DNA from: Dyadobacter sp. CY347
GTDB taxonomy: Bacteria > Bacteroidota > Bacteroidia > Cytophagales > Spirosomataceae
Assembly (NCBI RefSeq): GCF_021502655.1
Contig: NZ_JAKFFT010000008.1
Span: forward strand, 434,001 to 498,000
Direction: 5' to 3'
DNA: 64,000 bases
The position numbers were made by a program, and so were the translations under genes. The number at the start of each line of letters is the position of its first letter. Position 1 is the stretch's first letter. The notes under the pieces were generated by a model. The model saw only the letters and a list, made by a program, of their open reading frames with translations. It was not told the origin of the DNA and made no database searches. This document shows, one piece after another, positions 44,460-52,479 of this stretch.

Positions 44460-45329
44460 TCAAGGATACAAAGTGCCCGCGTTCAGGATGGGTGTTGCCG
44501 CTTTTTCGCCGCAAAGTACAACAAGCAAATTACTTACCATAGCCGCTTTCCGCTCTTCATCCAGCTGGACAATCCCTTTTTCCGAAAGCATTGCCAAGGC
44601 CATATCCACCATTCCTACGGCACCATTCACAATCTGCCGGCGCGCTGCGACCACTGCCGAAGCCTGCTGGCGCTGTAACATGGCTCCTGCGATTTCCGGC
44701 GCATAAGCAAGGTGACTAATGCGCGATTCCAGCACATCAATGCCGGCACGGCTCAAACGTTCGGTGAGTTCGGCTTCCAGCATTTCGTTGATTTTCCCGC
44801 TTCCGTCCCTCAATGTCACTTCCTGGATTTGCAGATCTTCATCTTCCATTGTGTCGTAAGCATACACCCCTGCAAGATGCCTTACCGCTGCTTCCGACTG
44901 AATTTCAACATATTTTACATAATCATCCACCTCAAATCATGCCTTGGCTGTGTCCCCGACACGCCAAACCACAACCGCAGCGATTTCGATGGGGTTACCA
45001 AGCTTATCATTCACTTTGAGTTTCTGGCCATTGAGGTTTCTGGCACGAAGGCTGATCTTTTTTCTGCGAAACAGTGGGTTCACCCAGCGCAAGCCACTTT
45101 GCTTCATGGTGCCCATATAGTCTCCAAAAAATGTTGTTACCACTGCTTCATTGGGATTAATAACCGTCAGGCCGATCAAAATAATGAAGCCTATCCCAAA
45201 GATGAGACCGCCACCGATCGGGCCGCCTGTTGCTGCAATAAAACCAACGCCGCCAAACATTAAAAGCAGGCCGAGCCCAAAGAGGGCGAAACCTGAGGAC
45301 GATCGTAATTCTTTCTCATTCATGGTCAT
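44460..45329 (-). pseudogene. SPFH/Band 7 (prohibitin-like) membrane protein interrupted by one in-frame TGA
   Basis: Membrane-scaffold protein of the SPFH family. The reading frame is continuous over 290 codons except for one TGA at 44939-44937. The first half (45329-44937) has two hydrophobic N-terminal segments and the start of the SPFH domain (VINPNEAVVTTFFGDYMGT, GNPIEIAAVVVWRVGDTAKA); the second half (from Phe 44936) goes on without shift: FEVDDYVKYVEIQSEAAVRHLAG and ERLSRAGIDVLESRISHLAYAPEIAGAMLQRQQASAVVAAR. Nothing is missing around the stop. A GTG six bases on could restart the second half. It is either a recent nonsense mutation, an error in the sequence, or a recoded stop. The RHH gene follows directly. 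Confidence 0.85.
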
Positions 45330-45396
45330 AAATATGATAGTAAAGTGATATCACAATATTATCAAATCAAGATCAAACTTCATTATTTTTTGGTAC

Positions 45397-45432
45397 AAAA
45401 AAATTCCAAAGCTTTTGACCGGCTTTGGAATT
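45397..45432 (-). terminator. Intrinsic terminator of the TonB-C-domain gene
   Basis: Perfect 11-bp stem AATTCCAAAGC (45402-45412) / GCTTTGGAATT (45422-45432), 9-nt loop, then seven T on the minus strand. It lies 24 bp past the stop at 45457 and before the SPFH gene, so the two are separate transcripts. Confidence 0.88.
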
Positions 45433-45456
45433 GGATAAGTGGCAGATTAAGCGATT

Positions 45457-46908
45457 TCAGTCTATCTGAAAATTGATTGGCAGATTGTATCTTACCCTCA
45501 CAACCTTCCCGCGCATCATGCCCGGCTCCCACATTCCGCTCATTTTCTTTACTACGCGCAATGCTTCGTCATCAAGACCGAACCCAACGCCGCTTTCAAC
45601 CTTATAGTCACACATGCTGCCGTCTTCGCAAACGACAAATGAGAGATACACGCGACCGGTGACGCCTTTTTGCGACGCGTCCGTGGGATAGCGGATGTTT
45701 TCGCCTAAAAATCTGTACATCTTATTAAGCCCACCCTTAAACTGCGGCTGAACGATTGCATTATCATAAGTCCGTTTCTCACCATTCTCGTACGCGATCC
45801 CTTGCTCCAATTTTCCCTTATCATCATATATTTCCTCGTAATGCAGGGTGCTGTCTGCCCATTTGCCATACCATTTCCCGCTTTTCCGTCCTTTTGTAAC
45901 CGGCCCTTCTTCGGTGAGCAATTTCGACGCGCTGATTTTCGTCACAGACTTCCAGTAACCATCGCCATCCTTTACGATCTGGGTCCCGTCCCTGTTCCAG
46001 GCATTGAAAAACATTCGCTCCCGGTATTCGTTTACTTTCATAGCCGGAATTTCTGTTACAGTACGGATTTGTCCGTTGTCATACCAGGACAATTGCAGGC
46101 TGGCGCTGTCGGAAACAACAGTGATATCCCTTACCAAGCCGCTCAGGTCATATTTTTTGATCAGTGACGCTTTATTGCCCGGCCCATATTCGGTGTAAGC
46201 GAGCAGCTTTCCGTTCATCTGAAATGTGGCTTCTGATGAATGACTGGCCTCGTTGTCATCCCTGGCAATGACCTGGTACGCCTTTACGGAGTCCACACCC
46301 CTTTCCAAAAGATCGGTGTGATACCAGATTTCCTTCTTTTTAAAGGGAACGCGGGCCACTTCCTTCCATTTCGAGCCTTTCAATTGCTCATAGATCACAT
46401 CATTGTTGATATAACCCTGTTCATTAACAGGCATAATGCTCCTGTATTCATACTTTTTAGGCTCTTTTGAGATCCTGTAACGGCCATCAAAATAATTAAC
46501 CAGCGCAAATCTGGTGCTGTCGAAGTTGGGATTAGGAGGTGTTTTAAAAGCGATGGGATAAATCATGGATTGGCGCACTTTCTCGCCATCCACTGTCGCC
46601 GGTTTCCAGGCTTTATACAGGCTCATGATTCGGATCGCCTCTTTATTTGTCAGGGAGTCCAGTCCTTTTGAAATTTCGAGCTGCGACATGCTCCCGTTCG
46701 GCTCAACGATTCCTTTGACATAAACCCGACCAGTAACGCCCTTTACCCCGCTCAAAAATGGAACCTGCACATTGGAAGCTATGAACTGGCTTAAATGAAC
46801 CGGTCCTCCCATCGGCTCGGCACCTTTCTCGACTTCGTAGGGAAGGTAAATTTTTTGCCCAAAAACGGATGCACTGCACAAGCAGAGTAAGAGAATAAGC
46901 CGGCCCAT
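45457..46908 (-). CDS. Secreted protein with two TonB-C-terminal-like domains
   Basis: A 483-aa exported protein (signal peptide about 1-17, MGRLILLLCLCSASVFGQ). One TonB_C-like domain lies near the N-terminus (about 40-125: FLSGVKGVTGRVYVKGIVEPNGS ... YKAWKPATVDGEKVRQSMIYPIAF). A second closes the protein (about 400-482: RYPTDASQKGVTGRVYLSFVVCEDGS ... MWEPGMMRGKVVRVRYNLPINF). Between them is a region with MORN-like or toxin-repeat-like strands (SLQLSWYDNGQIRTVTEIP, KSGKWYGKWADSTLHYEEIYDDKGKLEQG). There is no inner-membrane anchor with ExbB/ExbD contacts, so it is not a normal energy transducer. Function unknown. Confidence 0.78.
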   Translation of the reverse strand: MGRLILLLCLCSASVFGQKIYLPYEVEKGAEPMGGPVHLSQFIASNVQVPFLSGVKGVTGRVYVKGIVEPNGSMSQLEISKGLDSLTNKEAIRIMSLYKAWKPATVDGEKVRQSMIYPIAFKTPPNPNFDSTRFALVNYFDGRYRISKEPKKYEYRSIMPVNEQGYINNDVIYEQLKGSKWKEVARVPFKKKEIWYHTDLLERGVDSVKAYQVIARDDNEASHSSEATFQMNGKLLAYTEYGPGNKASLIKKYDLSGLVRDITVVSDSASLQLSWYDNGQIRTVTEIPAMKVNEYRERMFFNAWNRDGTQIVKDGDGYWKSVTKISASKLLTEEGPVTKGRKSGKWYGKWADSTLHYEEIYDDKGKLEQGIAYENGEKRTYDNAIVQPQFKGGLNKMYRFLGENIRYPTDASQKGVTGRVYLSFVVCEDGSMCDYKVESGVGFGLDDEALRVVKKMSGMWEPGMMRGKVVRVRYNLPINFQID

Positions 46909-47061
46909 AGTTTGTAATAATGTTCAATCAAATATAAAAAAAGTATTCTTTTTAATTTCCTATGTAACCGCAAATAACCTCAAAATACTTCTACAAGCGC
47001 ATTTTAAGGACTTTATTCTATTTTCTTAATCATCTGATAACCTGCCAGTAACATCCAGGTA

Positions 47062-47958
47062 ATGTTAAATGAGAATATTTGTAATATGGGAGATACAACT
47101 CACTTTAGAACAATCATCATTTCTGACTTACACCTCGGAGCAGGTGGTTCGAAGGCGGAAGAGGTTACTAATTTTCTGAAAAGCTATTCCTGCAAAAAGC
47201 TTATCCTGAACGGCGACATTATTGATGCCTGGCAGTTGAAAAAATACGGGGTCTGGAAACGGAAGCATACCATGTTTTTCAAGCGGGTTTTGAAAATGAT
47301 CGAAGAAAACAAGACCAAGGTGATTTACATTCGCGGAAATCATGATGATTTTCTGGATCAAATCATTCCGCTGAGGCTTGGAAAGCACTTTCAGATCCGG
47401 AAAGATTACATTCTCACCTCGGGTTCTCAACGATATTACATTACACACGGCGACGTTTTTGACTCTATTACCACACACTTAAAATGGCTCGCTTACCTGG
47501 GCGATATGGGTTATACATTCCTTTTGTGGGTGAACAAGCTCTATAACAGATATCGCGAATGGCGCGGATTATCGTATTACTCACTGTCGCAGCGCATTAA
47601 GCAGTCTGTAAAAATGGCGGTGAATTACATGACTGATTTTGAAGAAAAGCTTACAGAGCTGGCCCGTTCGAGGAATTGCGATGGTGTGATCTGCGGGCAC
47701 ATCCACCATCCTGCGATCCGGGAAATTGACGGCATTATGTACATGAATTCCGGTGACTGGGTTGAAACATTAAGTGCATTGGTTGAGGATTTCGAGGGAA
47801 ACTGGAGCCTGCTTTATTACGACCAGCATACTGTCCAGGAAAAGGGTTTTTCTAAAAAATCGCCGAATAAAACCATCATTGAAAACTTTCCGGCGAACAT
47901 GGATAAGCAAGTCGCATTTTCAAGCCTACTTCCTGGAAAAAACCAGCGGTTCCTATGA
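47062..47958 (+). CDS. LpxH-like metallophosphoesterase (UDP-2,3-diacylglucosamine diphosphatase family)
   Basis: Calcineurin-type phosphoesterase likely acting on a lipid or nucleotide-sugar lipid. The 298-aa protein carries the full dimetal set: ISDLHLGAGGSK (DxH), LNGDIIDAWQ (GD), YIRGNHDDF (GNHD), YYITHGDVFD and CGHIHHPAI (GHxH). The spacing fits LpxH/LpxH2-type proteins of Bacteroidota. ATG at 47062 or at 47086 (MGDTTHF, where family similarity begins). Its last four bases, ATGA, overlap the next gene's start, so the phosphatase and glycosyltransferase are translationally coupled. Whether it is the housekeeping lipid A enzyme is not certain. Confidence 0.82.
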   Translation: MLNENICNMGDTTHFRTIIISDLHLGAGGSKAEEVTNFLKSYSCKKLILNGDIIDAWQLKKYGVWKRKHTMFFKRVLKMIEENKTKVIYIRGNHDDFLDQIIPLRLGKHFQIRKDYILTSGSQRYYITHGDVFDSITTHLKWLAYLGDMGYTFLLWVNKLYNRYREWRGLSYYSLSQRIKQSVKMAVNYMTDFEEKLTELARSRNCDGVICGHIHHPAIREIDGIMYMNSGDWVETLSALVEDFEGNWSLLYYDQHTVQEKGFSKKSPNKTIIENFPANMDKQVAFSSLLPGKNQRFL

Positions 47959-49067
47959 AAATTCTCTTTTTGGTTCAGGGAGAAGGTCGCGGGCATTTGA
48001 CACAGGCCATTTCTATGAGCCAGATTCTGCGCAATGCAGGGCATGAAATTGCGGCGGCAATGGTAGGCGTGTCGCCCGGGCGCGTTATTCCGGCTTTTTT
48101 TGAAGAACAGGTTTCAGCCCCGGTTTTCCATTTTTCTGCGCCTAACATTGTGTATAACAACCAGGCTGAGGGGATTAATTTAAAGGCCACTGTTTACAAC
48201 TTGCTTAAAAATCACACCGCATATTTAGCCGGGTTACGGCTGATCCATCACACCATTCAGGACATTAAGCCGCATTTGATCATTAGCTTTTACGAGACGT
48301 TCAGCGGTTTGTATAATGCGCTGTATCGCTCCAAAATTCCTATGGTTTGCGTAGCACACCAGTATCTTCTGCTGCATCCAAGATTTATTTTTCCAAAAAA
48401 CAGCAAAGTCAACCAGCTGATTATCAATTTCAATTCAAATCTCACTTCCTGGCTTTCAGATAAGCGTCTGGCGCTGTCGTTCAGGGAGATCGAATCAAGA
48501 AATGATCTGAAAATCACAGTTGTCCCTCCGCTTCTGCGCAGGGAAGTGGTTCATATGCAGACGCGTAAGGACGATTTCTTTTTGGTTTACATGACGCATC
48601 ACAGTCTTAGCAAGCAAATCATTCAATGGCATCTGGCGCATCCAGAGGTTAGATTGCATTGTTTTTGGGATAATGCTGAGGTTTCGGATGAGTTTGTTTT
48701 TGATGAAACGTTGACCTTTCATCGCATTAACAGCAAAAAATACCTGCAAATGCTGGCAAGCTGCACCGCGCTGGTAACAACGGCGGGCTTTGAATCGGTT
48801 TGTGAGGCCATGTATCTAGGCAAGCCGGTGATGATGGTCCCTGTTCCCAATCATTTTGAGCAGGAATGCAATGCAATGGACGGAGTCATTTCAGGAGCTG
48901 GCGTCACTTCCAAATCGTTCGATCTATCTGTTATCCTCGACTATTTACCTAAACACATAGACCAGGCGCAGAAATTCCGCACCTGGTATCACCGCGGCGA
49001 AGCAATGTTTCTGGCAGAAATTGAGGCTTTTGATAAGAAAAGCAATGTTGCTGTTGCCCAGATTTAA
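47955..49067 (+). CDS. GT-B fold glycosyltransferase (MurG/GT28-like)
   Basis: A 370-aa glycosyltransferase with the GT28/GT1 two-domain layout. The N-terminal domain begins ILFLVQGEGRGHLTQAISMSQIL, with the glycine-rich GEGRGHxTQ loop and histidine typical of MurG- and diacylglycerol-glucosyltransferase-type enzymes. The C-terminal nucleotide-sugar site shows up as CTALVTTAGFESVCEAMYLGKPVMMVPVPNHFEQECNA. It overlaps the LpxH-like gene by four bases. The acceptor is probably a lipid, by fold and by its coupled partner, but the reaction cannot be named. Convergent with 49064, overlapping it by 4 bp. Confidence 0.8.
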   Translation: MKILFLVQGEGRGHLTQAISMSQILRNAGHEIAAAMVGVSPGRVIPAFFEEQVSAPVFHFSAPNIVYNNQAEGINLKATVYNLLKNHTAYLAGLRLIHHTIQDIKPHLIISFYETFSGLYNALYRSKIPMVCVAHQYLLLHPRFIFPKNSKVNQLIINFNSNLTSWLSDKRLALSFREIESRNDLKITVVPPLLRREVVHMQTRKDDFFLVYMTHHSLSKQIIQWHLAHPEVRLHCFWDNAEVSDEFVFDETLTFHRINSKKYLQMLASCTALVTTAGFESVCEAMYLGKPVMMVPVPNHFEQECNAMDGVISGAGVTSKSFDLSVILDYLPKHIDQAQKFRTWYHRGEAMFLAEIEAFDKKSNVAVAQI

Positions 49068-49651
49068 AAGCTGATTCCCAGCCTTAGCGCCAGCCGGTTA
49101 TAAACCCGGTCTTCCCAGCGTTCCACCTGATTCCATAAGGGGACTTTGGTAATGTGCGCTTCCTGCCTTTTATAACTCATTGTAAAGGTTACTGCCGTGC
49201 CGCCCGGCTTGCCCATCCGAAGGCCTATTCCAGGGTTTATCATGAGTCCGCCGGTTGTTCCAAAACCATCAGAGTCATCATGAAACCATGCGAAGCCGTA
49301 TCCAATATCTGCGGTTGTAAATAACCTCACTTCGCCCTTCCTTGTCAGGTCAAATCTTACTCCTGCCGAAATTGGGTTGAGCAAGGCTGTTTTATACCAA
49401 TCAATTCCCACAGTAACACCAGCGGCGAGGCGGCTGTTGAGCATAACGCCATTGAATGTCTGCAAGGTCATATTCAGTCTGTTATCCACAAATCGTTCGT
49501 TTGGATTGCCCGGGTTCTGAAATTTAGCCCTGCCAAACAGGCCGCCAAATTCGGTATGGTTCGTGTATTTGAGCGGGACGTGATTTTGTGCCCGCAGGCT
49601 GTTTGCTATGAGCAAGCAGCTTGCAATTGTTGCAAAAGCTATTTTTTTCAT
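49064..49651 (-). CDS. Outer-membrane beta-barrel-like protein
   Basis: A 195-aa protein with a signal peptide (MKKIAFATIASCLLIANSLRAQ) and alternating hydrophobic strands such as LAAGVTVGIDWYK, ISAGVRFDLTRKG, VRLFTTADIGYGFAWF and GTAVTFTMSYKRQE, ending in the aromatic residue Phe (LALRLGISF). This is the look of a small 8-strand outer-membrane barrel. No family recognised. It ends by overlapping the GT gene by 4 bp on the other strand and follows the LVIVD gene on its own strand. Confidence 0.7.
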   Translation of the reverse strand: MKKIAFATIASCLLIANSLRAQNHVPLKYTNHTEFGGLFGRAKFQNPGNPNERFVDNRLNMTLQTFNGVMLNSRLAAGVTVGIDWYKTALLNPISAGVRFDLTRKGEVRLFTTADIGYGFAWFHDDSDGFGTTGGLMINPGIGLRMGKPGGTAVTFTMSYKRQEAHITKVPLWNQVERWEDRVYNRLALRLGISF

Positions 49652-49678
49652 CGGGATGATGTTTGAAGAGAAATTAGC

Positions 49679-50971
49679 TTAGATCGCTTTGCCAACTGGT
49701 ATTTTGCTGAGTAGTCGCAGATCTTTCGGATTGCTGGAATCGTATTGACAGAATCCATCCTTTCCAATCAGCAGCAATGTTTTTCCCAATGAAATCACGT
49801 CAAATGCATCCATATCCTTGAAATGGGCTAGCAGATTCTTGTCGATTTTAAATTTATCTTTGACATCAAAAACTTTAAGTCCGTGTGCTCCTTCGCAAAG
49901 GAATAATGTAGGCGAATCTATGCTCAAACCGTGCGGATTTTCCATTTGATAGCTTTTGATCAGTTGCGGTGAAGACGGATTGCTCACATCCACAAGATCC
50001 AGCTGATTTTGCGAGCCCTGGCAAAATGTACCAGTCCTGATCGTCACATAGGCAATGTTATCCTGCACCACCACCGGGTCGCAGGCGCGTCCATGCTGGA
50101 AAGTGGAGAGTTGTTTTGGATCGGCCGGATTGCTGTTATCGAAGATGAACATTCCGGTGTTGGAACCAATGAAAAGCTTGTTTTCGTGAGGGAAAATGGT
50201 CTCAATTCCCCATCCGAATTCTATGGTTGAAAAATCCTTTGGTTTCGAGGGTTTCGCGACATCGAAAAGATGAAGACTGTTTTGTGTTACCGTGTAAAGA
50301 AAGTTCTGATGCAGCGCAAACCGGGCCATAGACCCCGCTTTTCCACTGCTGCCACCGGAACTGGCTGACGAGGCCGCTGATCCGGAAAATGAAGATTGGG
50401 CGAAGCTGTCATTCAGCCATCCGCCCCACCAGCCCGGAGCCACATCTTCTTCACAGTTTACTGTTACAGTTTCAGTTACAAAGTCGACATTCTGGTCGTT
50501 AATAGCGCCGGTTGTTTCGTTTAATGTCCAGGTGCCGCCATCGAAAAGACCATTCTTAAAAACATTTTTGATCCGCTCGACTTCCTTTGGATTGTGTGGA
50601 TCGCTGATGTCAATCGCAAGGAGATCTGAAAAACTGTCTGCATATAGAATGTTGTCACGAACAGCCATATCACCGTTTCCGGGGATTTGAATGAATGTTA
50701 TAAATTCGGGATGCGACTTGTCTTTGTTATTGATGATGTGGATGCCCTCCTTTATTTCATTTACAAAGAGATAATCTCCCTTAATGTACATTTTACCAGG
50801 ACGTTCCAGTGCCTTTGGGGATTCATTTTTGACCATTGTCCGCAACTCCAGAAGCGAGTGCGTAACATTGGTGAAGCGTCTGGTAATACGCGTTTCCGTG
50901 CATTGGTCGTTGCATGACCAGCACATTGTGGCTGCAAGAATTACGAATAAGAGTAAAGAGTTGGTTTTCAT
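49679..50971 (-). CDS. LVIVD-repeat lipoprotein (beta-propeller)
   Basis: A surface or periplasmic lipoprotein with a beta-propeller of LVIVD repeats. The frame opens at a TTG at 50998, but the ATG ten codons on (about 50971) starts a proper signal, KTNSLLLFVILAATMCWSC, ending in the lipidated cysteine. Repeats are visible as LLAIDISDPHNPKEVERIK, LHLFDVAKPSKPKDFSTIE, MFIFDNSNPADPKQLSTFQ, LDLVDVSNPSSPQLIKSYQ and LKVFDVKDKFKI. A serine/glycine-rich low-complexity insert (SSFSGSAASSASSGGSSGK) sits in the middle and would form a loop. Ligand unknown. Confidence 0.85.
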   Translation of the reverse strand: MKTNSLLLFVILAATMCWSCNDQCTETRITRRFTNVTHSLLELRTMVKNESPKALERPGKMYIKGDYLFVNEIKEGIHIINNKDKSHPEFITFIQIPGNGDMAVRDNILYADSFSDLLAIDISDPHNPKEVERIKNVFKNGLFDGGTWTLNETTGAINDQNVDFVTETVTVNCEEDVAPGWWGGWLNDSFAQSSFSGSAASSASSGGSSGKAGSMARFALHQNFLYTVTQNSLHLFDVAKPSKPKDFSTIEFGWGIETIFPHENKLFIGSNTGMFIFDNSNPADPKQLSTFQHGRACDPVVVQDNIAYVTIRTGTFCQGSQNQLDLVDVSNPSSPQLIKSYQMENPHGLSIDSPTLFLCEGAHGLKVFDVKDKFKIDKNLLAHFKDMDAFDVISLGKTLLLIGKDGFCQYDSSNPKDLRLLSKIPVGKAI

Positions 50972-51059
50972 AGCGGTTAGGTTTATAGAGGCTAGCAATA
51001 ATTACATTTATCCATGGTTTATTACATGACACGCCTATTTTGTGATTGGTTGTAACCGC

Positions 51060-51097
51060 AAAAACAAAATCGTCCGAAAGCAAGGCCTTCGGACGAT
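51060..51097 (-). terminator. Intrinsic terminator of the serpin gene
   Basis: Perfect 10-bp stem ATCGTCCGAA (51069-51078) / TTCGGACGAT (51088-51097), then TTTGTTTTTG on the minus strand. A second, weaker hairpin (AAATGCC/GGCATTT, 51110-51132) lies between it and the serpin stop. Confidence 0.85.
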
Positions 51098-51165
51098 AAC
51101 GCACCCCGAAAATGCCAGGACTACCGGCATTTTTTATCTTTAATATTTTTGGCTAACAGATAAGG

Positions 51166-52401
51166 CTATTTACTTTCGGGGTTGTTGATCCTCCCCATAA
51201 AAAGTATTGTATTGGATGTATTTTCACTGATAATCAATCCAAACGGACGGTCGCAGATCACCTGCTGGTTCTGACCTACTGATGTGAGGCCGATGCCGAT
51301 TGAAGTGACTGCCGCAGCTTCGGTCCCTTTTTCCTCAATGCCTAAATAAGTGTCCTGCTTTACAAAATCGACGGCCAGGTGTGCTGTTGCATGAATCTTA
51401 CCCAACTCTGCTCCGGAAGTAAATGCTTTTTGAATGCCCATTTCTTTCAGGGTTTCTTTCAGCTGCGCCGAATACTTTAATATAAACCTCGGCAGGCCCA
51501 CTTCCACATTTGTTTCCGGCATTCCGGCACGAATCCGTTCCCAGTCGTCCGCATTGAAACTTGCAAGCATTTTATCCACCGTATTCTGCCCTTTCGGAAC
51601 GAGTACTGTCATATTAAACTGCCCGTTCGCATATGGGAGCTGGACTGCGGAGTATGTTTCGGTGCTGGTTGTTTTGAAGTTTGATTTGGCAAACATCATT
51701 TTGACCGGTTTCCCGCTTCCGTTTTCCAGTTTAAATGTTTCGTCCCTCGTATTCTTTGCATCAAACTGGTATTTCCAGTCGCCCTTGAAATACAATGCAT
51801 TAAGCAGGAACATGACGTGGTCGGGCTCGATCTTTTCTATCACTTGCTTGATCTTACCATTCGTTTTATCGCTCGCCCACTGATTGATCTTGTCTTTGGC
51901 TGCATTATCGAATGGAAGGCCGGTTGCCTCTGCATTGAAAGAATTTTTCAACACCGATTGAAAATCAGGCTTCACATCAAAACCGCTTTTATACCAAAGG
52001 GAATTAGCTAGGCCAAGGCTTACTTTGGAATCAGCAATGGGCAGGTCGTTAAGCAGCGTTTTGTATGCATTGTTGAGGTCCGTGAGTGGAATGCCTTCCA
52101 TCTGAAGTGCTTTCAGTATTTCCTCAGCGGTTTCCTTCTCAGCCCCATTCAGCAACATGCCCAATGCGATATGCAGGCTTAGCGGCGATACGAACAGGTT
52201 TTCGTCCGGCGCTTGTGTTTGCTGTAATGTGTGGAGGAAATTAAATGAAAATTCATTTGTGCCTTCTGAAATGCGCGCCGGAACCTGAACCGGAAAAACC
52301 GGGTCCGGCAGATTATCCGGACCCGGATTATCATTGGTACAACTTAAAATCGTACTGGCAATGATTCCCGGGATTAATAACACTTTAATGATCTTATTCA
52401 T
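51166..52401 (-). CDS. Serpin-family lipoprotein (serine or cysteine protease inhibitor)
   Basis: A 411-aa serpin anchored as a lipoprotein (MNKIIKVLLIPGIIASTILSC, lipidated Cys 21). Family marks: FSPLSLHIALGMLLNGAEKETAEEI (as NLFVSPLSLH), LLNALYFKGDWKYQFD, PRFILKYSAQLKETLKEMGIQKAF and the C-terminal DRPFGLIISENTSNTILFMGRINNP. The reactive centre loop begins EEKGTEAAAVT (about 356-366), a hinge of small residues that marks inhibitory serpins, and runs on as SIGIGLTSVG. By counting from the hinge, the cut site falls near Thr/Ser, not Arg, so a trypsin-like target is less likely. Target unknown; it may protect the cell from its own or foreign proteases. Confidence 0.9.
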   Translation of the reverse strand: MNKIIKVLLIPGIIASTILSCTNDNPGPDNLPDPVFPVQVPARISEGTNEFSFNFLHTLQQTQAPDENLFVSPLSLHIALGMLLNGAEKETAEEILKALQMEGIPLTDLNNAYKTLLNDLPIADSKVSLGLANSLWYKSGFDVKPDFQSVLKNSFNAEATGLPFDNAAKDKINQWASDKTNGKIKQVIEKIEPDHVMFLLNALYFKGDWKYQFDAKNTRDETFKLENGSGKPVKMMFAKSNFKTTSTETYSAVQLPYANGQFNMTVLVPKGQNTVDKMLASFNADDWERIRAGMPETNVEVGLPRFILKYSAQLKETLKEMGIQKAFTSGAELGKIHATAHLAVDFVKQDTYLGIEEKGTEAAAVTSIGIGLTSVGQNQQVICDRPFGLIISENTSNTILFMGRINNPESK

Positions 52402-52479
52402 GGCTAATAGATTTTTATTAATCTACATTATCCTAGAAACCTAAAATCAAAAAATGGTTGGAACCTGATTGGATTTATT

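Noticed and set aside
44930..44939. Selenocysteine at the in-frame TGA of the SPFH gene
   Set aside because: No clear SECIS-like stem-loop right after the codon, and SPFH proteins are not known selenoproteins; a nonsense change or sequence error is simpler.
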